From assembly GCF_016863135.1 (NCBI RefSeq), contig NZ_BOOH01000045.1, positions 140,125-204,124 of the forward strand: a stretch of DNA of 64,000 bases. Reading direction: 5' to 3'. Positions 41,922 through 51,759 of this stretch are shown here, in pieces (within the stretch, counting starts at the first letter, position 1; each line of letters starts with the position of its first letter). Position numbers and translations under genes: made by a program. The notes under the pieces were generated by a model. That model ran no database searches. It had not been told where the DNA came from and saw nothing but the letters and a program-made list of their open reading frames with translations. Origin of the DNA: Planobispora longispora (GTDB lineage Bacteria; Actinomycetota; Actinomycetes; Streptosporangiales; Streptosporangiaceae).

Positions 41922-44702
41922 CTACCCGGCCAGTTCCAGGAGGGCCCGGACCTCCTCGGCCTCGGGCACGCCGAGCTCCCCGTAGAGATCCAGGGCCAGC
42001 CGCCCATGCTCGCGGGCCTCGCCGGAGTGCCCGAGGGCGAGGTGGGCGCGGGCCAGGCCGTCGTGGGCGCGGGCCCGTTCGGGCCGGTTGCGGGACGCGT
42101 CGGCGAGCGCGAGCGCGGCGGTGTGCTCCTCGATCGCCCGGCCGGGGTCGCCGGCCGCCTCGGCGAGCCCGTTGAGCGCGGTCGCCTCGTCGGTGGCGTG
42201 GCCGAGCTCCCGGTAGAGCGCGGCGGCCTGCTCGTGGCGGGCCCGCGCCTGGTCGAGGAGGCCCTGGTGGCGCAGGACGACGCCGAGATGGTTGAGCACC
42301 AGCGCCTCTCCGGCCGGATCGCCGATCTTGCGGTGGAGCGCCAGCGCCAGGTCGAGGTGCCTGCGGGCCTCCTCCGGGCGGCCGGCCCGGTCGAGGACGA
42401 GGGCGAGGATGCCCAGCACGTGGGCCTCGCCCCAGGTGTCGGCGCCGATCCGGGTGAGGTCGAGCGCCTGCTTGAGGTACTGCTCGGCCTGCGCGTCCTG
42501 CCGCCGGCGCAGGGCCACGTTTCCCAGGGTGAGCAGCGCCCGCGCCCGTTCGTCGGCCTCCCCGCACGCCTCCAGCGCCTGGTGGGCGTGCTCCTCCGCC
42601 CGCTCGTACTCGCCGAGCCGCCAGTAGGTCCACGCCAGGTCGGTGAGCGCCCGCTCCACGAACTCGTGGTGGCCGAATTTGCGGCTGCGCTGGAGCGCGA
42701 GGGTGTGGAGCGTGAGCGCGTCGTCGTGGTGCGCCTGCCGGTCGAGGTACGGGCGCATCGCCAGGGCCAGCATGCCCACGCAGATCTCGGGCCCGTGGAC
42801 GGCGGTCGCGATGATGTTGGACCGCTCGGCGTCGAGCCAGGCGATCGCCTCGGCGGCGTCGCGGACGGGGGCGATCGGGGTGGTCGGCTGGGGGATGCCC
42901 TCCCGCTGGCCGACGCTGTGCGGGAAGAGCCGGTCTATCGCGGCGCGGGAGCGGTGCAGGTAGTAGGTGAGCAGCCGCAGGGCGGCGCCGTCGTCCTCGG
43001 CGATCGAGCGCGCGTGCTCGCGGAGCAGGTCGTGGAGGGTGTACCGGCCGGGTTCGTGCTGCAGGAGCATGTGGGCGTCCAGGAGGCCCTCCAGGAGCTC
43101 CTCGGCCTCCTCCTCCGGGATCCCGGCCAGCGCCGCCGCGCCGCGGGCGTCGATGTCGCGGCCGGGCGCCAGCCCGAGCAGGCGGAACATGCGCTGCTCC
43201 TCGGCGCCGAGTTGCTCGTAGGAGACGGCGAAGGCCGCCGACACCCCGTCCAGGAGCCGGCGCTGGTCCCGCAGCCTGTCCGCCAGATAGGAGACCGTCC
43301 AGCGCGGGCGGTGCTGGAGGCGGGCGGCCGAGATGCGGATGGCGAGCGGGAGGCTCCCGCACAGCCGCAGCACCTCGCGCACGGCGTCGGGTTCGTCGTG
43401 GGCGCGCTCGCCCACGATCCGGCGGAACAGTCCGGCGGCGTCCTCCTCGCCCAGCACGTCGACCGAGAGCGCGTGGGCGCCGTGCAGGTCGACGAGCCGC
43501 CGCCTGCTGGTGACCAGGACGAGGGTGTCGGACGCGCCCGGCAGCAGGGGGCGCACGTGGTCGGCGTCGAGGGCGTTGTCCAGTACGGCGAGCACCCGGC
43601 GGCCGGCCAGCTCGGCCCGCCACAGGGCGCTCCGCTCGACCGGCGTGGCCGGGATCAGGTCCGGGGGCACCCCGAGCTGGCGCAGGAGGGCCTCCAGCGC
43701 GGCGGAGGAGTCGACCGGCTCCCGGCCCGCCGTGTGGGCCTGCAGGTCGAGGAAGAGCTGCCCGTCCGGGTAGCGGCCGGCCAGCCGGTGGGCCGCGTGG
43801 ACGGCGAGCGTGGTCTTGCCGATCCCGGCCATGCCGTCGATCGTGACGACCGCCGCCCCGTGCTCGCCCGCGAGCCGCTCCAGTTCGGTGGTCCGTCCGG
43901 AGAAATCCGGGATGTCGTAGGGGAGGAAGGAGCGCTGCGCCGCCGGCGGCGGCCCGGCCGGCCGGGCGGCGGGCGGCTCCGCGGCGGCGGCCAGGCGCAG
44001 CGCGGGATCGTCGGCCAGGACCGCCCGCTCCAGCTCGGTGAACGCGTGCCCGGGGTCCAGCCCCTGCTCCTCCGCGAGGGCGGCGCGGTAGGAACGCGCC
44101 GCGGCGAGGGCGTCGGCCTGCCGTCCCGAGCGGTGCAGGGCCAGGACCAGGTGGCCGTGGAGCTTCTCCCGGATCGGGTTGGCGGCCGCCTGGGCGGCCA
44201 GCTCGTCGAGCAGGTCGCCGTGGCGTCCGGCGGCGAGCTCGGCCTCCGCCAGGCGCTCGTAGGCCGACAGCCGCCGGTCGTGCCAGAGGTCCCGGACTCC
44301 GGCGACGTAGGCGGCGTGGACGTCCTCGAGGGCTTCGCCGTTCCACAGTCCCAGCGCCCCGCGCAGCTCTCCGGCCGCCACCAGGTCGGTGAACTCCTGG
44401 GTGTCCACCTGCCCCGGCGCCGGGTTCGCGACGTAGCCGCCGGCGCGCGTCTCCAGCAGCTCCCCGCCGCCCGCGCCGCGCAGCACCTTGCGTATCGCGG
44501 TGATGGAGGCGTGGATCTGCGATCGGGCGGTGTCCGGCTGGTCGTAGCCCCACACCGCCTCGATCAGGCGCTCGATGCTGATCACCCGTCCGGCGTTGAG
44601 CAGCAGGTAGGCCAGGACCGCGCGGTGACGTGGGGCGATGCCCGCCAGCGGCGTCTCGTCGACGATCACCTGGACGGGCCCGAGAAGCGTGAACCGCAGC
44701 AT
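41922..44702 (-). CDS. SARP-type regulator with BTAD, NB-ARC and TPR domains (AfsR-like)
   Basis: A 926-residue regulator. N-terminal OmpR-like DNA-binding domain (LRFTLLGPVQVIVDETPLAG; RHRAVLAYLLLNAGRVISIE), BTAD (about 95-245), NB-ARC with P-loop IDGMAGIGKTTLAVHAAHRL, GSLPLAIRISAARLQ, and C-terminal TPRs (about 640-925). This is the AfsR arrangement. It is divergent from an AhpD-like/ABM-domain operon that it may activate. Its start lies after a G-rich stretch. Confidence 0.93.
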   Translation of the reverse strand: MLRFTLLGPVQVIVDETPLAGIAPRHRAVLAYLLLNAGRVISIERLIEAVWGYDQPDTARSQIHASITAIRKVLRGAGGGELLETRAGGYVANPAPGQVDTQEFTDLVAAGELRGALGLWNGEALEDVHAAYVAGVRDLWHDRRLSAYERLAEAELAAGRHGDLLDELAAQAAANPIREKLHGHLVLALHRSGRQADALAAARSYRAALAEEQGLDPGHAFTELERAVLADDPALRLAAAAEPPAARPAGPPPAAQRSFLPYDIPDFSGRTTELERLAGEHGAAVVTIDGMAGIGKTTLAVHAAHRLAGRYPDGQLFLDLQAHTAGREPVDSSAALEALLRQLGVPPDLIPATPVERSALWRAELAGRRVLAVLDNALDADHVRPLLPGASDTLVLVTSRRRLVDLHGAHALSVDVLGEEDAAGLFRRIVGERAHDEPDAVREVLRLCGSLPLAIRISAARLQHRPRWTVSYLADRLRDQRRLLDGVSAAFAVSYEQLGAEEQRMFRLLGLAPGRDIDARGAAALAGIPEEEAEELLEGLLDAHMLLQHEPGRYTLHDLLREHARSIAEDDGAALRLLTYYLHRSRAAIDRLFPHSVGQREGIPQPTTPIAPVRDAAEAIAWLDAERSNIIATAVHGPEICVGMLALAMRPYLDRQAHHDDALTLHTLALQRSRKFGHHEFVERALTDLAWTYWRLGEYERAEEHAHQALEACGEADERARALLTLGNVALRRRQDAQAEQYLKQALDLTRIGADTWGEAHVLGILALVLDRAGRPEEARRHLDLALALHRKIGDPAGEALVLNHLGVVLRHQGLLDQARARHEQAAALYRELGHATDEATALNGLAEAAGDPGRAIEEHTAALALADASRNRPERARAHDGLARAHLALGHSGEAREHGRLALDLYGELGVPEAEEVRALLELAG

Positions 44703-44787
44703 TGTCCCCCCATAGTCGTCGCATAGCGAATGTATCAACCCGGGCAGCCAACCTGATCTCACGCCAACAACGACAGAGGAGAACAAA

Positions 44788-45240
44788 ATGGAAGCCCGGA
44801 TGAAGAACCCCGCGACGATCATCCCCGCCGCCATGAAGCCGATCATGGAGCTGATGCGGGCCGCCCAGTCGCAGGGCCTTCCCCAGGAGCTCATGGAGAT
44901 GATCCACCTGCGGGTCAGCCAGATCAACGGCTGCAGCTTCTGCGTCGACACCGGCCTGAAGAACCTGCGCAAGCTCGGCGAGAGCGACGAGCGCATCGGC
45001 CTGGTCGGCGCCTGGCGCGAGGCTCCGTACTACACCGACGCCGAACGGGCCGCGCTGGAGCTGGCCGAGGCCGCCACCCGGCTGGCCGACCGCGCCGACG
45101 CCGTCTCCGACGAGGTCTGGAACGACGCCGCCGACCACTTCGACGAGCAGCAGCTGGCCTCGATCCTGCTGATGACCGCCGTCACCAACCTCTTCAACCG
45201 GCTCAACGCCCCGATCCGGCAGATCGCCGGCTCCTGGTGA
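44788..45240 (+). CDS. AhpD/carboxymuconolactone decarboxylase-family protein
   Basis: A 150-residue all-alpha protein. The alkylhydroperoxidase motif is MIHLRVSQINGCSFCVDTGL (CxxC, with the usual downstream His replaced by another residue in the TGLKNL stretch). Typical role is thiol peroxidase or decarboxylation. Coupled to the next gene, and divergent from the AfsR-like regulator. Confidence 0.93.
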   Translation: MEARMKNPATIIPAAMKPIMELMRAAQSQGLPQELMEMIHLRVSQINGCSFCVDTGLKNLRKLGESDERIGLVGAWREAPYYTDAERAALELAEAATRLADRADAVSDEVWNDAADHFDEQQLASILLMTAVTNLFNRLNAPIRQIAGSW

Positions 45241-45278
45241 GCGAGGAAGACGTCACCGTGTCCGAGGAGGGAATCACC

Positions 45279-45569
45279 ATGTCCGTCGTCCGCTCGCACC
45301 GCTACTCCGTCGCCCACGCCGACCTGGAGGAGTTCCTCGCCCGCCGGAACTCGCTGATCGCGACCGTCCGGGAGGGGCACCCCGGACTCACCCACGCCGT
45401 CCTCGTCCGGTTCGAGGACGGCACCTACACCGACACCTGGCACTGGGAGACCGCCGAGCAGATGGACGCCGCGCTGGCGGCCATCGCCACCTTCCCGGAG
45501 GCCCCGCTGGCCATGGCCCTCACCAAGGACGGCACCGTCCAGAACGGTCACGTCGTCGACGAACACTGA
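45279..45569 (+). CDS. ABM-domain (antibiotic biosynthesis monooxygenase-like) protein
   Basis: A 96-residue ferredoxin-like fold protein. VRSHRYSVAHADLEEFLARR and WHWETAEQMDAALAAIATFP are the features of stress-response dimeric barrel proteins. The ATG at 45279 follows GGAGG; a GTG at 45237 overlapping the AhpD stop would add 14 residues. Likely co-transcribed with the AhpD-like gene; together they suggest detoxification of a small oxidised compound. Confidence 0.85.
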   Translation: MSVVRSHRYSVAHADLEEFLARRNSLIATVREGHPGLTHAVLVRFEDGTYTDTWHWETAEQMDAALAAIATFPEAPLAMALTKDGTVQNGHVVDEH

Positions 45570-45573
45570 CCCG

Positions 45574-45608
45574 CCGCGGGGAGTGCGGCCCGTCGCCTCT
45601 CCCCGCGG
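45574..45608. terminator. Hairpin CCGCGGGGAG-N15-CTCCCCGCGG
   Basis: Ten-base perfect arms five bases after the ABM gene stop and 57 bp before the end of the convergent ABC gene. Probably terminates the AhpD/ABM transcript. Confidence 0.7.
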
Positions 45609-45664
45609 CGCGCCGAGGTCCGTCGGCCGGGATCCGTCGGCTGGAACCGGCCGGCTGAGACCGG

Positions 45665-47494
45665 TCAGCGGCGGAGCGCGTCCGGGGCGTCGTCGTCGAC
45701 CAGGAACCCCCCGGACTGATGGCGCCAGAGCCGGGCGTAGGGCCCCTCGGCCTGGAGCAGCTCGCCGTGGGTGCCCTGTTCCACGATGTGCCCCCGGTTG
45801 AGCACGACGAGCCGGTCCATCCGGACGACGGTGCTCAGGCGGTGGGCGACCACGAGCGCGGTACGGCCCTGCATCAACTGCCACAGGGCTTTCTGGACGA
45901 GGATCTCGCTCTCGGAGTCCAGGGCGCTGGTCGCCTCGTCCAGCAACAGGATCGGGGCGTCGCGCAGGATGGCGCGCGCGAGCGCGACGCGCTGCCGCTG
46001 GCCGCCGGAGAGCTTGACGCCGCGCTCGCCGACCAGGGTGTCGAATCCGTCCGGCAGGGATTCGACGAACTCGGTGACGTGCGCCGCCCGCGCGGCCCGG
46101 AGGATCTCGGCGTCGGTGGCGCCCGGCCGGGCGAAGGCGATGTTGTCGCGCACGGACCGGTGGAACATGGCGGGTTCCTGGGGGACGTAGGCGATGAGGC
46201 TGCGCAGGTCGGCCTGGCGCAGCCGGGAGATGTCCTGGCCGCCTATCAGGATCCTGCCGCCGTCGATGTCCATGAGGCGCAGCAGCAGCCGGGTGAGGGT
46301 GCTCTTGCCGCCACCGGACTGGCCGACCAGCCCGATCTTGGATCCGCTGGGGATGTCGAGGTCCAGGTCGTCGAAGAGGGGCGGGCCGCCGGCGTACGCG
46401 AACCTCACCCGCTCGAAGCGGATTCCCGCGTCGGCCGGGCGCAGCGGCTGCGGGTCGGGCGGGTCCGTCACGGTCGGCGGGTCGAGGAGCAGTTCGGTGA
46501 ACTGGGCCGCCTCGGTGAGCACGCTCTCCATGCGCCGGTATATCTGGTTGAACTCGAACATGATGCCGATCGTGTTCGAGTAGTAGGTGAACGTCACCAC
46601 GATGGCCTCCACGCCGAGGCCGCCGCGGAGCCCCACCGCGAGGAGCAGGCCCACGGCGCTGGTGATCACCGACAGCGGGGCGACGACGGTGTCCACCCGG
46701 AGGTTGCCGTAATCCCAGGAGCGCAGGGACAACCTCTGCTGCTCGGCGATTCTCACCCGGTGTTCGGCGGCTTCGCGATCCTCGGCGGCGAACGCGCGGA
46801 CCGTCTCCATGTTGGCCATCACGTCGGCGATGTGGCCCGACACCCGCACCTTGGCGGCCTCGCGTTCGTCGACCAGCGCCTGGCGGCGGCGGATGAGCGG
46901 GGCGACGAGGACGCCGGTCACGACGACGAGGCCCACCAGGACGAGGACCAGCAGCGGGTGGTACTGCCACAGCACCACCGAGGCGAAGACGATGGGCACC
47001 ACCTTGGCCATGATCGAGAACGTGAGCGTGTCGGCGAAGTCCTCGAAGTTGGAGGAGAACCCCAGCACCCGTTTGGTCAGCGATCCGGCGAAGTTGTCGT
47101 GGAAGAACGCGGCGTCCTTGGAGAGCAGCTCGTCCATGCCCGTCATGCCGAGCCGCTCGATGCCGCGGGCGTCGGTGCGGTTCAGGAAGTGCAGCCCGAG
47201 CCGCCACAGCACCTCGCCCGCCAGCAGCAGGGCGGCGAAGCCGAGCACGTAGGGCAGCAGCGCGTCGAAGGAGCCGTCGCCGCCGTCGGCCAGACGTCCC
47301 ACCAGCCCGGCCACCAGCAGCGGCGCCAGGTAGAACAGGCAGATGTTCCCCATCGCCGGCAGGGTCAGCGCGGGCACCGTGACGCGCCACTGGCGCTTCA
47401 GCTCACCGCAGTAGTAACGCAGTGCCAGCAGAACCGCAGATTTCCGCACGGATGGACTGTTTTCGGAATTCCCAAATGAGCTGGTTACCGCCAT
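45665..47494 (-). CDS. ABC half-transporter, fused membrane and ATPase domains
   Basis: A 609-residue type I exporter subunit. Six spans in residues 20-330, then the ATPase: Walker A KIGLVGQSGGGKSTLTRLLL, Q-loop AYVPQEPAMFHRSV, signature GVKLSGGQRQRVALARAIL, Walker B ILLLDEATSALD. It would act as a homodimer or with an unlinked partner. Substrate unknown; lipids, peptides or drugs are typical. Confidence 0.95.
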   Translation of the reverse strand: MAVTSSFGNSENSPSVRKSAVLLALRYYCGELKRQWRVTVPALTLPAMGNICLFYLAPLLVAGLVGRLADGGDGSFDALLPYVLGFAALLLAGEVLWRLGLHFLNRTDARGIERLGMTGMDELLSKDAAFFHDNFAGSLTKRVLGFSSNFEDFADTLTFSIMAKVVPIVFASVVLWQYHPLLVLVLVGLVVVTGVLVAPLIRRRQALVDEREAAKVRVSGHIADVMANMETVRAFAAEDREAAEHRVRIAEQQRLSLRSWDYGNLRVDTVVAPLSVITSAVGLLLAVGLRGGLGVEAIVVTFTYYSNTIGIMFEFNQIYRRMESVLTEAAQFTELLLDPPTVTDPPDPQPLRPADAGIRFERVRFAYAGGPPLFDDLDLDIPSGSKIGLVGQSGGGKSTLTRLLLRLMDIDGGRILIGGQDISRLRQADLRSLIAYVPQEPAMFHRSVRDNIAFARPGATDAEILRAARAAHVTEFVESLPDGFDTLVGERGVKLSGGQRQRVALARAILRDAPILLLDEATSALDSESEILVQKALWQLMQGRTALVVAHRLSTVVRMDRLVVLNRGHIVEQGTHGELLQAEGPYARLWRHQSGGFLVDDDAPDALRR

Positions 47495-47663
47495 TCATCC
47501 TCCCCGATGCCGACGTCACCCCGACCATGTTTCCGCAGGGGACGCGGCGAGAGCGAACGATTTTCCGGCCACCCCGTCCGTAACACGAATAATGGATATC
47601 TGCCGCTTTATCGCATCGAAGTATTGATTCCAGTGGATCGCCGAGCCCGGCCCGTCCTGGCCC

Positions 47664-47735
47664 AGAACACGGACCGGAACACGGACCCGGGAACGGACCC
47701 GGGAACGGACCCGGGAACGGACCCGGGAACGGACC
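47664..47735. repeat. 12-bp tandem repeat, 6 units
   Basis: Six units of CGGGAACGGACC type (two first ones variant, GGAACACGGACC) end at the base where the tuf terminator stem begins. The stretch 47495-47780 has no gene. Confidence 0.92.
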
Positions 47736-47768
47736 GCGCGGGACGGATGGATCCGTCCCGCGCGGTCC
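47731..47768. terminator. Perfect 18-bp stem after the tuf paralogue
   Basis: GGACCGCGCGGGACGGAT is followed by GG and its exact complement. It lies 12 bp downstream of the tuf stop on the minus strand. The first arm overlaps the last 12-bp repeat. Confidence 0.88.
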
Positions 47769-47780
47769 GGCGGCGAGCGG

Positions 47781-48947
47781 TCAGTCCTCCACGGTGAGGA
47801 CCGTGCCCGCGCCGACCGTGAGCCCGCCCTCGCGGATCGCGAAGCCGAGCCCCGGCTCGACCGCCACCGCCTTGCCCAGCTCCACCGACACCTCCACGGT
47901 GTCGCCGGGCCGCGCGGGCGACGGCAGCGTCAGCTCACCCGGCACGTCGGTGGTGCGCAGGTAGAACTGCGGCCGGTACCCGGAGGCGATCGGCCTGCGC
48001 CGTCCGCCCTCCTCCGCCGTGAGGAGGTACAGCCGGGCGGTGAACGACCGGTGGGCGCGCCGGCTCAGCGGAGCCGCCAGCACCATGCCGCGCCGTACCT
48101 GCTCGCGCTTGACCCCGCGCAGCAGGACGGCGGCGTTGTCTCCCGCCTCGCCCCGCTCCATCGTCTTGCCGAACGTCTCCACACCGGTGACCACCGCCGT
48201 GAACCCGTCGCCGAACCCGACGACCTCCACCGTGTCGCCCACGCGCACGGCGCCCCGCTCGATGGCGCCGGTGACGACCGTGCCCCGGCCGGTCACCGTG
48301 AGGACGTTCTCCACCGGCATCAGGAACGGCGCGTCCACGTACCTGACCGGCACGGGGATGTGGTCGTCGACCGCCCGGAGCAGCGCCTCGATCGACGCCG
48401 TCCACGCCGGGTCGCCCTCCAGCGCCCGCAGCCCGGACACCCGCACCATCGGCACGTCACGGTAACCGTGCTCGGCCAGGAGGTCCTGCAGCTCCAGCTC
48501 GACCAGGTCGGTCAGCTCCGGGTCGGCGCCGTCGGCCTTGTTGACCGCGACGACCAGGTGCTCGACGCCCACCCTCCGGGCGAGCAGCACGTGCTCCCTG
48601 GTCTGCGGCATGATGCCGTCCTGGGCGGACACGACGAGGATCGCGCCGTCGAGCTGCGCCGCACCCGTGATCATGTTCTTCACGTAGTCGGCGTGCCCCG
48701 GCATGTCCACATGCGCGTAGTGGCGGGTGGCGGTCTCGTACTCGACGTGCGAGATGTTGATCGTGATGCCCCGCTGGTGCTCCTCCGGGGTCCGGTCGAT
48801 CCGCTCGAACGGCGTGTACGTCGCCTGGCCGCGCCCGGCGAGCACCTTGGTGATCGCGGCGGTCAGCGTGGTCTTGCCGTGGTCGACGTGGCCCATCGTG
48901 CCGATGTTGAGGTGCGGCTTGTTACGCACATAGGCCTGCTTGGCCAT
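47781..48947 (-). CDS. tuf: Elongation factor Tu paralogue (tuf3-like), without cysteine
   Basis: A 388-residue EF-Tu. G1 is GHVDHGKT (19-26), G2 has RGITIN, G3 is DMPGHAD (81-87), and G4 is NKAD (136-139), so GTP binding looks intact. The whole protein lacks cysteine; the nearly invariant Cys of DCPGHAD is Met82. Many surface positions differ from housekeeping EF-Tu, like the Streptomyces tuf3 type that is linked to stress or elfamycin resistance. It is alone, not in the str operon. ATG chosen by the [12 protein letters not shown] start. Confidence 0.95.
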   Translation of the reverse strand: MAKQAYVRNKPHLNIGTMGHVDHGKTTLTAAITKVLAGRGQATYTPFERIDRTPEEHQRGITINISHVEYETATRHYAHVDMPGHADYVKNMITGAAQLDGAILVVSAQDGIMPQTREHVLLARRVGVEHLVVAVNKADGADPELTDLVELELQDLLAEHGYRDVPMVRVSGLRALEGDPAWTASIEALLRAVDDHIPVPVRYVDAPFLMPVENVLTVTGRGTVVTGAIERGAVRVGDTVEVVGFGDGFTAVVTGVETFGKTMERGEAGDNAAVLLRGVKREQVRRGMVLAAPLSRRAHRSFTARLYLLTAEEGGRRRPIASGYRPQFYLRTTDVPGELTLPSPARPGDTVEVSVELGKAVAVEPGLGFAIREGGLTVGAGTVLTVED

Positions 48948-49229
48948 GGATTCTCTTCCTTGATCTGCCTGGATCCGTCGTGACCCGTCTCGGGCCGGCA
49001 ACCTCCCCCCGCCGGGTCACGTCGGACTTACGGGAAGAGGTCAGCGCTCCAGGCCGTCGCAGACACGCTCGAACACACCCGCGGCGGCGGGTGTCACGAG
49101 GCGAGCGTGCCGGGACATGATGACCATGGTGGCCTGATCAGCAGCGGCGGGCAACGGATTATTCCGCGGCTCCCGGCGCCCGTACCGCCTGCGCCGCCCG
49201 CGCCGCGATCCGGGGCGCGGCGGGCCCGG
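48948..49229. other. Leader of tuf and 3' region of the response regulator, no gene
   Basis: The gap contains only GC-rich sequence with short inverted bits. I see no T-box, riboswitch or reading frame I could support. The tuf promoter must be inside it. Confidence 0.4.
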
Positions 49230-49880
49230 TCAGCCGTCGCCGAGGGTGAGCAGGCCGCGCCGGAAGGCGGTGGCGACGGCGGCCGCGCGGTCGTTGACGC
49301 CGAGCTTGGTGTAGATGTGCAGCACGTGGCTCTTGACCGTGGCCTCGCTGATGAACAGGCGTGCGGCGACCTCGCGGTTGGTGGCGCCGTCGGCGATGAG
49401 GTGGAGGATCTCCAGCTCGCGGGCGCTCAGCGGGTCGGCGGGGGTGCGGACCTGGCCGAGGAGGCGGGTGGCGACCGACGGGGACAGCACGGCCTCGCCC
49501 CGCGCCGCCGTGCGCACGGCCCGGACGAGCTCGTCGCGGCCGGTGTCCTTGAGGAGGTAGCCGGTGGCCCCGGCCTCGATCGCGGGCATGACGTCCCGGT
49601 CGGTGTCATAGGTGGTCAGCACCAGCACGCGGGCCGCGACGCCCAGCCGGGCGAGTTCCTTGATGGCCGCGACGCCGTCCGTCCCGGGCATGCGCAGGTC
49701 CATGAGGATCACGTCCGGGTGCAGCGTCCGCGCGAGCTCGACGGCACGGGCGCCGTCGGAGGCCTCGCCGAGGACCTCGAAGTCCGGGTCGCCGGTGAAC
49801 ATGCCGCGGATGCCGTCGCGGACGATGGGGTGGTCGTCGGCGATCAGCAGCCGGATGGGGGTCCCGGGGCTCTCAGGCAC
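49230..49880 (-). CDS. NarL/LuxR response regulator
   Basis: A 216-residue regulator. Receiver phospho-Asp in DVILMDLRMPGTDGVAA; helix-turn-helix TNREVAARLFISEATVKSH. It is the last gene of a four-gene operon and overlaps the kinase by 8 bp. It may bind the 18-bp palindrome found before both ABC operons (inference). Confidence 0.96.
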   Translation of the reverse strand: MPESPGTPIRLLIADDHPIVRDGIRGMFTGDPDFEVLGEASDGARAVELARTLHPDVILMDLRMPGTDGVAAIKELARLGVAARVLVLTTYDTDRDVMPAIEAGATGYLLKDTGRDELVRAVRTAARGEAVLSPSVATRLLGQVRTPADPLSARELEILHLIADGATNREVAARLFISEATVKSHVLHIYTKLGVNDRAAAVATAFRRGLLTLGDG

Positions 49881-51048
49881 GGGCCACCGCCGGGACGCTC
49901 GCGGAGATCGCGGTGCCCGAGCCGGGCTCGGACTCGATCTCCAGCGTGCCCGCCAGCCGGCTCACCCGCTTGCGCATCGCGGTCAGGCCGAACCCCCCGG
50001 CCTCGCGGACGCGCTCCGGATCGAATCCGGCGCCGTCGTCGCGGACGTCCAGGGTGATCGTGTCCTCCATGTACGACAGGGTCAGCCCGACCCGGGACGC
50101 GCCGGCGTGCTTGGCCGCGTTGGCCAGTGCCTCCTGCGCCGTCCGCAGCAGCGTCTCCTCGACCTCCGGATGCATGGGACGGACCGTACCAGTGACGGTG
50201 AAATCCGCACGCACCCCGTTGAGCTCCCCCCATCGGGTCACCACGTCCTCCAGCGCCTCGGGCAGCGGCGCCGCCTCCAGCTGTCCGGGACCCACCGCGT
50301 GCACCGAACGCCGGGCCTCGGCGAGGCTCTCGCGGGCCAGCCGTACCGCGTTGTCCACATGGCGCCGCCAGTCCTCGGCCTGCTTGGCCGCCTGGAGCTG
50401 GGTGATGATGCCGGTCAGGCCCTGGGCGAGGGTGTCGTGGATCTCTGCCGCCATCCGCTGCCGCTCGTCGAGCACGCCCGCCTCGCGGGCCTGGACCAGC
50501 AGCTGGGCCTGGAGCCCGGCGTTCTCCCGCATGGCCTCTTCGAGCCGCGTCACCATGCGCCTGCGCTCGTCGCTCCGCTCGGCGGTGACCTCTCCGACGA
50601 AGCTGAACAGGCTCACCCCCGCGACGATGGCGGCGGTGAAGAACAGGTAGGTGAAGATCGAGGACGGGGTGGGCCCGGGCGGACCCCCGCCGTAGGCCAC
50701 GACGCTGATCGCCGCCGTGGCGCCCACTCCGGCCAGCCGCCACTTCCCCTTCAGGTACTGCCAGGAGTGGAGGAATCCGGTGAAGCCGAAGAAGCTCGCG
50801 AACCATACCCCTTGGGTGCAAAGCGCGCCGATCAGGACCACCAGCCCGGCCACGTAGACCGCGCCGCCGGCCACGCCCCGCGGCATGAACCGCATCCAGG
50901 CGGCCGCGAGAGCGGTGAGGCCGAGCGTGATCCAGGGGTTTCCGCCGGTCAGCAGGGAGAGCACCGTGGAGATCACCAGCAGGACGTACGGCGCCGCCGC
51001 CATCTGGCGCTCCAGCATCCGTTCCCAGCGGTCGAGCCGGCCGGTCAT
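49873..51048 (-). CDS. NarL-type sensor histidine kinase
   Basis: A 391-residue kinase with about five spans in residues 15-155. The acceptor site is QRMAAEIHDTLAQGLTGIIT, and the ATPase parts are TLLRTAQEALANAAKHAGAS and DDGAGFDPER with EAGGFGLTAMRKRV. It lies 3 bp after the permease gene. Linked kinase-permease genes often form an exporter that senses its substrate. Confidence 0.95.
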   Translation of the reverse strand: MTGRLDRWERMLERQMAAAPYVLLVISTVLSLLTGGNPWITLGLTALAAAWMRFMPRGVAGGAVYVAGLVVLIGALCTQGVWFASFFGFTGFLHSWQYLKGKWRLAGVGATAAISVVAYGGGPPGPTPSSIFTYLFFTAAIVAGVSLFSFVGEVTAERSDERRRMVTRLEEAMRENAGLQAQLLVQAREAGVLDERQRMAAEIHDTLAQGLTGIITQLQAAKQAEDWRRHVDNAVRLARESLAEARRSVHAVGPGQLEAAPLPEALEDVVTRWGELNGVRADFTVTGTVRPMHPEVEETLLRTAQEALANAAKHAGASRVGLTLSYMEDTITLDVRDDGAGFDPERVREAGGFGLTAMRKRVSRLAGTLEIESEPGSGTAISASVPAVARA

Positions 51049-51051
51049 CCG

Positions 51052-51747
51052 TCACTCCCAGCGGAAGAACTTGGCGGCCGCGATGCTGACGACCAGGGCG
51101 TAGCCGGCCAGCACACCCAGCAGCAGGGGGCTGGGGGCAGCACCCGCCCAGACCTCCCGCATGCTCTGCCCGAAAGCGCCCAGAGGGGTGTACTCCCCGA
51201 TGCGGGCCACCATAGCGGGCATCTGATCCTTGGGCTGCATGAGCCCGGCGAGGTAGGCCATCGGGAAGTACAGCAGGACGCCGATCCCGTTGGCGGCCCG
51301 GCCGTTGGGCGCCAGCGCCGCGATGAGCAGGCCGATCGCGAACATGCTGGCCGTACCGAGCAGGAACACCAGCGCGACGTACGGCACCCGGGTGGGCAGG
51401 TGGGCGCCCAGGACGGTGCCCGCGACGGCCAGCAGCAGCCCGCAGGCGGTCACCGCGAGGATGAGCTGCAGGATCAGCTGCACCACCAGCAGGTTCCCCG
51501 GGCGCACCGGCGTGGCGGACAATCTGCGCAGGATCCCCCGCTCGCGGTAGGTGGCCAGGGTGGTGGGCAGCAGGTACAGGCCCACCATCCCCACGGCGAT
51601 GGCCAGCGCCATCGGCAGCAGCACGGTGTCGCCCGGCTCGATCGAGCTTCCGAACACCACCAGGATGAACAGCGGGATGAGCAGCGAGAACAGCGCCCCG
51701 GGCTCCCGGGTCAGCAGCTTGGTCTCGACGGCGGCGAGCTTCATCAT
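51052..51747 (-). CDS. ABC-2 type exporter permease
   Basis: A 231-residue six-span protein. It shares LPTTLATYRERGILRRLSAT and EYTPLGAFGQSMREV with the permease at 27360. Second gene of the ABC/two-component operon, 12 bp after the ATPase. Confidence 0.94.
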   Translation of the reverse strand: MMKLAAVETKLLTREPGALFSLLIPLFILVVFGSSIEPGDTVLLPMALAIAVGMVGLYLLPTTLATYRERGILRRLSATPVRPGNLLVVQLILQLILAVTACGLLLAVAGTVLGAHLPTRVPYVALVFLLGTASMFAIGLLIAALAPNGRAANGIGVLLYFPMAYLAGLMQPKDQMPAMVARIGEYTPLGAFGQSMREVWAGAAPSPLLLGVLAGYALVVSIAAAKFFRWE

Positions 51748-51759
51748 GATCAGATTCCT

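Noticed and set aside
47495..47797. A small plus-strand protein with TDPG repeats
   Set aside because: The frame is made by the 12-bp repeats and runs into the tuf terminator. No ribosome-binding site is present.
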